From positions 28,639-39,750 of the forward strand of contig DGED01000073.1 in NCBI GenBank assembly GCA_002385755.1: a DNA stretch of 11,112 nucleotides, in the 5' to 3' direction. Position 1 is the stretch's first letter; every line of letters begins with the position of its first letter. The stretch is from Caryophanales bacterium UBA3935 (GTDB lineage Bacteria > Bacillota_I > Bacilli_A > ML615J-28 > CAG-698). Below the pieces are notes generated by a model. The model was not told the DNA's origin, did no database searches, and worked only from the letters and a program-made list of their open reading frames with translations. This document shows positions 6,177 through 11,112 of this stretch, piece after piece. The translations under genes and the position numbers were made by a program.

Positions 6177-7436
6177 TCACAGCTCCAACTCGTTGGTTTC
6201 TATCACGACGTCAAGACCAAAACCGGATAGTTGGCGGAAAAACGCCAGTTGGAGGTCCCGCTCAACGATCGCGCTTGCGAAAGTCATAACCAGTTTGTCT
6301 CCGAAACTAATGACGCCGAAATTAACGGGGGAACGATAGGACGCGCCGTTGCAGAATTCGATTTTGTCGATATAGGGCATCATTTCCTCCGGCAGGACGA
6401 CTCTCCCAATATTGGAAAAAGAAAGGCTGTTTGCGTTATCGCCCCAAACGCGATAACCCGTGCGCAGCGCTATTTCCTTGATCGCCAGGGGAACCAGCCG
6501 CAGGAAGATGTTTTTCTCAACTTGCACGTTCTGAAAAATCCGGGCTTGCATGTTTTCTTTTTGTAACTGCTCGCTCATATCCGCTTTGATCGCCGCGATA
6601 ATCTCTTCAAACGATAATTGATTGTCAAGATCAAAGGCGGCGCGCGCGTAAAGGGAGAAATTTCTTAATGTCCGCGAGGGAAATATCCGCCGTAAATCGA
6701 CGGGAATAAATATAATAAACGGTTTGCGTTTGTTTTCAAACAATGTCGGCGACTGATAGGCGCTTTGAATCACGCAAGCCGCTAAAAACTCGGTAATCGT
6801 CGCGTTATAACGGTGCGCGACTTCTTTTAAGGCGGCGACGCTAACCGTCCCGCTAATCAAGGCCAGCCAGTTTTCCTGATACAGCGTGCCGCGCCATTGC
6901 AGGGCCTTCCGTTCGCGCCTTTTGCTTTTATATCTTTTATCGTAATTTTTTAAGAAGCTGTCCTGGTATTCCTCGCTAATATTCTCGATGTCGGTCAGAA
7001 TCAAGTTCTCGCTTTCAATTTGGTTTCCCTTCATTACCAAATAATTATATACCAAAGCTTTCAAAAACTCCAAAGCCCCGGCGCCGTCGGTCAAGCCATG
7101 AAAAACCTCGATGGCGATACGGCAATCAAAATAACTCACGCGCAAAAGATAACCGTTGTTTTCCCGGAATCTAAACTGATTGCAAATATAAGGGCTTTCC
7201 TCGTATACTCGCGGTTCCTCGTGATTCGGTTCTAAGTAATACCAGAAGAAACCTTTTTTCAGTTTCACTTTCATCGAGGGAAAACGATTCATGGTATAAG
7301 ACAATGCCTTGCGCAATATCTCGGGATTGATTTTCTCTTTTAAATTAAACGAAAGCCGGAAAAGATTGCTTCTTCTTTTGCTCGTGACCGAAGGGAATAC
7401 CTTGGCGGCGTTATCTAGTTTAAACCATTTTCTCAT
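6177..7436 (-). CDS. Condensation/alcohol-acetyltransferase-like acyltransferase
   Basis: This 419-residue protein resembles the chloramphenicol-acetyltransferase/condensation superfamily, which includes AATase-like and PapA-type enzymes that transfer acyl groups from CoA or carrier proteins. The active-site motif HxxxDG is present as HGLTDG (113-118) near the expected position. Other features are the N-terminal WFKLDNAAKVFP (4-15), RFPSMKVKLKKGFFWYY (51-67), ATITEFLAA (212-220), IPVDLRR (244-250) and FSNIGRV (340-346). The start ATG has AAGAAGGTGA about seven bases upstream. It is joined to the zinc-ribbon membrane protein, a pairing I recall from other Gram-positive genomes. The substrate is unknown; a lipid or lipid-linked acceptor is plausible given the membrane partner. 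I see no promoter between it and the upstream terminator. Confidence 0.82.
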   Translation of the reverse strand: MRKWFKLDNAAKVFPSVTSKRRSNLFRLSFNLKEKINPEILRKALSYTMNRFPSMKVKLKKGFFWYYLEPNHEEPRVYEESPYICNQFRFRENNGYLLRVSYFDCRIAIEVFHGLTDGAGALEFLKALVYNYLVMKGNQIESENLILTDIENISEEYQDSFLKNYDKRYKSKRRERKALQWRGTLYQENWLALISGTVSVAALKEVAHRYNATITEFLAACVIQSAYQSPTLFENKRKPFIIFIPVDLRRIFPSRTLRNFSLYARAAFDLDNQLSFEEIIAAIKADMSEQLQKENMQARIFQNVQVEKNIFLRLVPLAIKEIALRTGYRVWGDNANSLSFSNIGRVVLPEEMMPYIDKIEFCNGASYRSPVNFGVISFGDKLVMTFASAIVERDLQLAFFRQLSGFGLDVVIETNELEL

Positions 7437-7480
7437 AAGCGGTTCACCTTCTTAAGAAAACAAATATTGATGCGCGATAG
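7437..7480 (-). other. Leader of the acyltransferase gene, no clear promoter
   Basis: Between the terminator at 7481-7506 and the acyltransferase ATG there are 44 bases. They hold the ribosome binding site (AAGAAGGTGA) but no paired -35 and -10 boxes. The unit is therefore transcribed from a promoter I cannot recognise or by leakage through the terminator. Confidence 0.4.
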
Positions 7481-7506
7481 AAAAAATATCGGCTTTCGCC
7501 GATATT
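7481..7506 (-). terminator. Rho-independent terminator after the DegV/isomerase unit
   Basis: On the minus strand AATATCGGC, a GAAA tetraloop and GCCGATATT form a perfect nine-base-pair hairpin (7506-7485), followed by TTTT, with the stem's own last two T making a run of six. It starts eight bases past the stop codon of the isomerase gene. This is the best terminator in the window. Confidence 0.9.
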
Positions 7507-7514
7507 GATTATCA

Positions 7515-8282
7515 TTAAAGGTTAATATATCGGTCGATTTCTTCCAACGCCTTTTTCACGGCTATGACAAATTCCTCTTCCTGTTCCGGCGAGCCGTTAT
7601 TAAAAACGGCCTCGGAAGTTAACGGTCCCTTATAACCCACTTTCTTAAGATCTTCCGCAAGCAAGCGCCAGTTGATGTTGCCCGTAAAAGGGACCAGGTG
7701 CTGGTCGAATAACCCGTTGTTGTCGTGAAGATGCACGCAAATCAGTTTTTCCCCGTATTTTTCCCAAGGGAAATTTTCAATATTGCGCGTGAAAGCGTTG
7801 GCGTGACCGCTGTCAAAACAAAACTTCAAATAGTCGCTTTCAAGCCGAGAGTAAACGTAATCAAGATAATCAAGGCGTCTTAAGTTCTCCAAAGCGAGAT
7901 TGATCCGCGCGTCCTCGCAGGCGCGCAGTATTCTCGAGAGTCTTTTCACGCCAAGTTCGTTAAAGGGCGGCGGATTGTCACTACCGGAAATATGAAATAT
8001 GACGGTCGGGATTTCCGCCTTCGCGATTTCCGCGATCGCCGTTATCATCGTCTCCGCGTATTTCTCGCCAACGTCACCGTCAATCCACAAATCGTTGCAT
8101 CGGTCAAAGGGGAGATGGACGGTTTCAATCTCAAGCCCCGCCTCCCTGACTTTCTCAAGCGCGACGGGAAAACCTTCGTCCCAAAACAGGAACACGCCTT
8201 GAAAACGGTGTTTTTTTATTAACTCTATTTTTCTTTCGATTGAAGAAGAGAACCCGTAATAAAGATAGATATTATGTTTCAA
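7515..8282 (-). CDS. TIM-barrel sugar-phosphate isomerase/epimerase-like enzyme (first copy)
   Basis: This belongs to the xylose-isomerase-like TIM-barrel/endonuclease-IV superfamily, cytoplasmic enzymes that bind divalent metal and often act on sugars or sugar phosphates. Numbered from the start chosen here (255 residues), likely metal or substrate residues are His56, His97, Glu132 (LALENL), Asp157 and His160 (FDSGHA), His184 and His186 (VHLHDN), and Glu224 (TSEAV). The longest frame begins at a TTG at 8300, but that start would place AAAGGAG (8289-8295) inside the gene. A TTG at 8280-8282 lies six bases after that AAAGGAG and is the likely start, giving MKHNIYLYYGF. It follows degV in one unit, 30 bases after its stop, and precedes a strong terminator. 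The substrate cannot be told from the sequence. Confidence 0.85.
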   Translation of the reverse strand: MKHNIYLYYGFSSSIERKIELIKKHRFQGVFLFWDEGFPVALEKVREAGLEIETVHLPFDRCNDLWIDGDVGEKYAETMITAIAEIAKAEIPTVIFHISGSDNPPPFNELGVKRLSRILRACEDARINLALENLRRLDYLDYVYSRLESDYLKFCFDSGHANAFTRNIENFPWEKYGEKLICVHLHDNNGLFDQHLVPFTGNINWRLLAEDLKKVGYKGPLTSEAVFNNGSPEQEEEFVIAVKKALEEIDRYINL

Positions 8283-8288
8283 AATATA

Positions 8289-8295
8289 CTCCTTT
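8289..8295 (-). promoter_or_regulatory. Ribosome binding site that fixes the TTG start of the isomerase-like gene
   Basis: AAAGGAG on the minus strand lies six bases before the TTG at 8282-8280, in the gap after degV. It argues against the upstream TTG at 8300, which has no such sequence before it. Confidence 0.75.
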
Positions 8296-8312
8296 AACAA
8301 TAGTCGGGGATA

Positions 8313-9188
8313 TTATTCGGAAGCAGGTTTTTCCTCGTCTTCTTTTAGGATGTACAAAATGCCGATCGTGCGCGGCCCGCAATGCGCTGAAATCACGGCG
8401 CTGGCCTTGGTTTCCAAAATATTTTCCACTTGAACCATTTCCGCGATTTTCTCTCTGAGATAAACGGCGTCCTCGTCGGCCTCTGAGTGGGTGATCATGA
8501 TAAACTCGGGATCGAGATTATCCTTGTCGTTCTCCAAATAATTAAGGAGCACCTGCAAGGCCGCCTGGAATTTGCCGCGCGGTTTCTTCGCGACCATCAT
8601 CTGTCCGTCCACGACCCTAATAATCGGCTTGATTTTTAAGAGCGTCCCGATTATCCGCGCCGTGCCGCTGCATCTTCCTCCTTTATGGAGGTAATTCAAA
8701 GTGTTGACCGCAAACTGCGTCCTAACCAACGGAACAAGCCTTTCCACCTTCCGGGCGATCGTTTCAAGATCATCGCCCTGATCGCGGTAACGGGCCGCCT
8801 TTAAAACCAACAGGCCTATCCCGCTCGACAAATTCTTGGAATCAATTACGCGAACTTGATCGGGAGCGTATTCCGAAGCCACCAATCTAGCCGTCTGGTA
8901 TGTTGCCGAAAACCCCGAGCCAATGCCGAGATACAAAACTTGATATCCCAGTTCCAACCATTTATTAAAACGAGTGTAAAAAACATTAGGGTTGGCGGCC
9001 GACGTCCGCGGCAGTTCCTTATACTCGTCAACCAAATGGTACAATTCCCGGGAAGTGATATCGATATGGTCTTTATATGTTTTCCCAGCAATAGTCAGGT
9101 ATAAAGGAATGGGATCGATATCCAGTTGTTCATATATTTCAGGCAATAGGTCGGCAGTGTATTCGGTTATGATTTTAATTTTATTCAT
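8313..9188 (-). CDS. degV: DegV-family fatty-acid-binding protein
   Basis: DegV/FakB-type proteins bind fatty acids, and in Gram-positive bacteria some present them to the fatty acid kinase FakA. The 291 residues match the whole family. Visible are TADLLPEIY near the N-terminus, RTSAANP (61-67), SGFSATYQTA (91-100), DSKNLSSGIG (116-125), LHKGGR (167-172) and IKPII shortly after. Thr62 and Ser94 occupy the positions that hold the fatty-acid carboxylate in known structures. The usual N-terminal Asp-Ser of the family (ITDSTADL) is Glu9-Tyr10 here. The reading frame can be extended to a TTG at 9248, but the -10 box of the promoter lies inside that extension. The ATG at 9188 has GAGG six bases upstream and gives the usual N-terminus, so I chose it. 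No FakA homolog is in the window. Confidence 0.92.
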   Translation of the reverse strand: MNKIKIITEYTADLLPEIYEQLDIDPIPLYLTIAGKTYKDHIDITSRELYHLVDEYKELPRTSAANPNVFYTRFNKWLELGYQVLYLGIGSGFSATYQTARLVASEYAPDQVRVIDSKNLSSGIGLLVLKAARYRDQGDDLETIARKVERLVPLVRTQFAVNTLNYLHKGGRCSGTARIIGTLLKIKPIIRVVDGQMMVAKKPRGKFQAALQVLLNYLENDKDNLDPEFIMITHSEADEDAVYLREKIAEMVQVENILETKASAVISAHCGPRTIGILYILKEDEEKPASE

Positions 9189-9219
9189 ATACTGCCTCTT
9201 TTCCTTTTTATTTTTTCCC

Positions 9220-9248
9220 ATTATACTATAAATATCAGCGTCGCACAA
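9220..9248 (-). promoter_or_regulatory. Promoter of the DegV/isomerase unit
   Basis: On the minus strand TATAAT (9225-9220) stands 17 bases after TTGTGC (9248-9243). The -10 box is ideal and the -35 box is weak. It lies in the 93-base gap (9189-9281) between the second isomerase-like gene and degV. The gap has no clear terminator. Confidence 0.6.
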
Positions 9249-9281
9249 GCAATAAATTTCGCCTTATTTACTAAACGCTCA

Positions 9282-10073
9282 CTAAATGTCATATTTATCG
9301 AGATCCGCGGCGTTCCGGTAGAGATCCGCCGCCGTTTCGAAAATAATCTCCAAGCAATAAAGCTCGTTATAACCAATCTTCCTTAGCTTTTTCAACACGC
9401 CGTAAAAATCAATCGTTCCGGAACCGAGCCTTCCGTGCCGGTCGCCGGAGCCGTCATTGTCGCTGAAATGAGTATGATAAAGATAAGGAGCGAGAATATC
9501 AATATATTCGCCGATATCATATTCGCTTAAGTGAGCGTGACCGGTATCTAGGATAAATTTCAGGTTGGCCGCCCCGACTCTTTCAATCAGGGTTTTGATT
9601 TCCCCCGGAGCGTAACCCAGTTCCGAGGGACCGGGCATGTTTTCGATCATCAAATACATATCGCGTTTTCGGGCGTATTCCGCGAGTTCGCTTAAAACTT
9701 CCTCGCAATGGCTTAGCGCCTCGGCGCGGGTCGCCCCCGGAAACATATAACCCAAGTGCAAAGTCAGTTTTGTAGCGCCAAGGCTCGCTCCGTAATCGAC
9801 GCCATCCTTCATCACTTTCATGACCGCGGTTGCTTTTTCAAAATTACCCAAATCATTGGCCGGGCCGTGCGGTAAATGCAACACAATTTCAACCGCGGGA
9901 AAATCTCTCTTTAGATTTTTAACGTTTTCCGTATAGGCCGCTTGTTTTTTCGGTTCAAAGTGATAAGGATAGAATATTTCAATCGCCCGATAGACCCCTT
10001 CGGCCAATAAGGGTCGATAACTTTCGAAATCCTCAGCCGTTCGAGAGGGATTAATGGTAAAACACTTTTTCAT
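9282..10073 (-). CDS. TIM-barrel sugar-phosphate isomerase/endonuclease-IV-like enzyme (second copy)
   Basis: This 263-residue enzyme is of the same superfamily as the one at 7515-8282. Residues in the expected places are His66 (VLHLPHG), His106 (LTLHLG), Glu144 (MIENMPG), Asp176 and His179 (LDTGHAH), His202 (HTHFSDN), Asp211 and His213 (DRHGRLG), and Glu242 (CLEI). The fuller set of histidines and the DxH pair suggest a working metal site. I chose ATG at 10073, nine bases after AAGGTG; a GTG at 10085 would start inside that site. The upstream UPF0316 gene stops 21 bases before it, so they are probably one unit. The substrate is unknown, and an endonuclease-IV role is less likely than a sugar role because full endonuclease IV carries more zinc ligands. 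Confidence 0.87.
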   Translation of the reverse strand: MKKCFTINPSRTAEDFESYRPLLAEGVYRAIEIFYPYHFEPKKQAAYTENVKNLKRDFPAVEIVLHLPHGPANDLGNFEKATAVMKVMKDGVDYGASLGATKLTLHLGYMFPGATRAEALSHCEEVLSELAEYARKRDMYLMIENMPGPSELGYAPGEIKTLIERVGAANLKFILDTGHAHLSEYDIGEYIDILAPYLYHTHFSDNDGSGDRHGRLGSGTIDFYGVLKKLRKIGYNELYCLEIIFETAADLYRNAADLDKYDI

Positions 10074-10094
10074 ATTTATCGCCACCTTCGCCGC

Positions 10095-10658
10095 TTATTT
10101 TACAAACCGGCGCCAACGCGACAGATACCCGCCCTGCAATGACGCGATTTCATTACTGACGACCAACGCTTGCGAATCAATCTCGTTTACCGTCTCGATA
10201 ATCAATTTTTTGTTCCGGCGGCTTGCGAAAACCATTAAAATCGTTTTTTCCGCGTCTTTGCCCTGGCCGGCAAAGGTTGTGACCCCGACCCCGTGCTCGC
10301 GCAAAGTCGCGGCGATCTTTTTCCCCATCTCGACGCCGGTAATAACTTGGATAATGACTTTCCCGAAAGCCAGGCGTTCCTCGATCATGGAACCGACATA
10401 AACCCCCGACGCGAATCCCAAACTGTAAATTATCGCCTTAAGCGGCTGTTCGGTAATACCGACGATAACGCGCGACGCCACAAAAACCCAAATCGTTACC
10501 TCGATAAAGCCCAAAAGAAAAGCCTGTTTGCGGTGACCTTTGTTGACGAAAATTACCCGTAAAGTCCCGAGCGACACTTCAATTATCCGGGCTAAAAAAA
10601 TAAGGGCCAATTCCCACCACGGCGTCGCCGCTAGTATTTCTAATAGTTTGTCAAGCAT
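10095..10658 (-). CDS. UPF0316 family membrane protein with DUF2179 domain
   Basis: This 187-residue membrane protein has three hydrophobic segments at about 15-37, 46-67 and 74-92, then a soluble C-terminal domain from about 100 like DUF2179. Matching signatures are ARIIEVSLGTLRVI (23-36), NKGHRKQAFLLGFIEVTIWV (39-58), the glycine-rich GFASGVYVG (81-89), and in the soluble part GVGVTTFAGQGK followed by ASRRNKK. This fits the UPF0316 family, as in Bacillus YebE, whose function is not established. The ATG start has AAAGGATG about nine bases upstream. It sits 26 bases after the nucleotidase-like gene and before the second isomerase-like gene, but the neighbours give no firm functional clue. Confidence 0.88.
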   Translation of the reverse strand: MLDKLLEILAATPWWELALIFLARIIEVSLGTLRVIFVNKGHRKQAFLLGFIEVTIWVFVASRVIVGITEQPLKAIIYSLGFASGVYVGSMIEERLAFGKVIIQVITGVEMGKKIAATLREHGVGVTTFAGQGKDAEKTILMVFASRRNKKLIIETVNEIDSQALVVSNEIASLQGGYLSRWRRFVK

Positions 10659-10684
10659 AGCGTTTCATCCTTTATCAATTTGTA

Positions 10685-11112
10685 TTATGTTTGCCAGAAT
10701 CCGTTATTGCGGGAGGCGCTAGCCGCTATCTTCCCGACAAGCAAGTCTCGAAGCTTAATATCGCTGTAATCAATCTTTCGACCCGCGAGCATTTGGTAAA
10801 CGGGCGCTTCTAAAACAAAATCGACGGTTGCCGTCAAATAATATTCTCCCGCTTTTAATTTCTTGCCTTCCAAAAGACCGGAAGCGGCGTCAAAATTGGA
10901 ACTAAAAACTAGCTTCCCGGCGGCGGGACGAGCGATGATCTCCCGCAGTTGGTCGCCTTTTAGTTCGACCGTGACGATTTTATTCTCGAAAGGCGTCATC
11001 CGGAAAACGCGGCCATAAGTCACCGGTTCGCCTTTCGTTATCGGAAACGCCGCGTCTCTAATCCCGCCGATATTGATAACGCCAAGATCGGCGTCGGCGT
11101 GTTTTTTTATGA
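10685..11112 (-). CDS. 5'-nucleotidase C-terminal region (partial, cut by window edge)
   Basis: The frame is open to the right edge of the window, so only the last 141 residues are seen and the N-terminal metallophosphatase domain lies outside. Motifs are ADLGVINIGGIRDAAF near the edge, then PVTYGRVFRMTPFENKIVTVELKGDQLREII. The arrangement Asn-Ile-Gly-Gly-Ile-Arg and the Pro-Phe-Glu-Asn segment match the substrate-binding C-terminal domain of the UshA/YfkN 5'-nucleotidase family. Relatives are usually secreted or surface-bound and hydrolyse nucleotides or cyclic nucleotides. An internal GTG at 11023 is not the start, because the family pattern continues upstream of it. The tail is short after the domain, and I see no cell-wall sorting signal. 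It is probably co-transcribed with the UPF0316 gene 26 bases on. Confidence 0.85.
   Translation of the reverse strand, partial: IKKHADADLGVINIGGIRDAAFPITKGEPVTYGRVFRMTPFENKIVTVELKGDQLREIIARPAAGKLVFSSNFDAASGLLEGKKLKAGEYYLTATVDFVLEAPVYQMLAGRKIDYSDIKLRDLLVGKIAASASRNNGFWQT

Noticed and set aside
9189..9248. A 20-residue N-terminal extension of DegV from a TTG at 9248
   Set aside because: The extension contains the TATAAT box, has no counterpart in the family, and the ATG at 9188 has a well-placed GAGG.
1..11112. CRISPR array, tRNA or rRNA gene, insertion sequence, attachment site or riboswitch
   Set aside because: I saw no regularly spaced direct repeats, no cloverleaf or rRNA-like stretch, no transposase or integrase reading frame, and all leaders between promoters and starts are too short for a riboswitch.
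1..11112. Mycoplasma-type genetic code (TGA as Trp)
   Set aside because: TGA ends cpsD at 975-977 and the acyltransferase at 6177-6179 exactly at the junction with the next gene, so it is a stop here.

Overview
The window looks like chromosomal DNA from a low-to-moderate GC Gram-positive lineage (Bacillota or a close relative, probably uncultured). The evidence is: sigma-A-type promoters with TATAAT boxes, strong Shine-Dalgarno sequences, TTG start codons, and families typical of that group (DegV, UPF0316, CpsC/CpsD/CpsB, and the acyltransferase plus zinc-ribbon membrane protein pair). TGA is used as a stop at 975-977 and 6177-6179, so this is the standard bacterial code and not the mycoplasma code. 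I cannot name the species. Every supported gene lies on the minus strand, so transcription runs from high to low coordinates.

Layout in transcription order. (a) 11112-9282: the C-terminal part of a 5'-nucleotidase-like enzyme cut by the window edge, a UPF0316 membrane protein, and a TIM-barrel sugar-phosphate isomerase/endonuclease-IV-like enzyme. (b) 9248-7481: a promoter, a DegV fatty-acid-binding protein, a second TIM-barrel isomerase-like enzyme, and a clear rho-independent terminator. (c) 7436-5497: a condensation/alcohol-acetyltransferase-like protein coupled to a zinc-ribbon protein with six membrane segments (DUF6320-like), with no promoter I can see. (d) 5481-2497: a promoter, an EF-G-like GTPase of the paralogous (non-canonical) class, and an RluA-family pseudouridine synthase. 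(e) 2528-185: a very good promoter inside the end of the previous gene, then cpsC, cpsD and cpsB (chain-length/kinase-activator membrane protein, tyrosine autokinase, and PHP-type tyrosine phosphatase) with overlapping ends, and a terminator hairpin. The last 264 bases hold no gene but contain three inverted repeats.

The cps module is the most coherent functional unit. In known relatives CpsC activates the cytoplasmic kinase CpsD, CpsB removes the phosphates, and the cycle controls polysaccharide export and chain length. Here no sugar-biosynthesis gene is visible beside it, and the kinase P-loop is atypical.

I found no convincing undescribed defence, mobile or RNA system. The points worth a second look are the altered P-loop of the kinase, the replaced switch-II histidine of the EF-G-like protein, the acyltransferase/zinc-ribbon membrane pair, the two isomerase-like enzymes around DegV, and the hairpin-rich tail of the cps operon. 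Several start codons are revised from the longest reading frame on the basis of ribosome binding sites.
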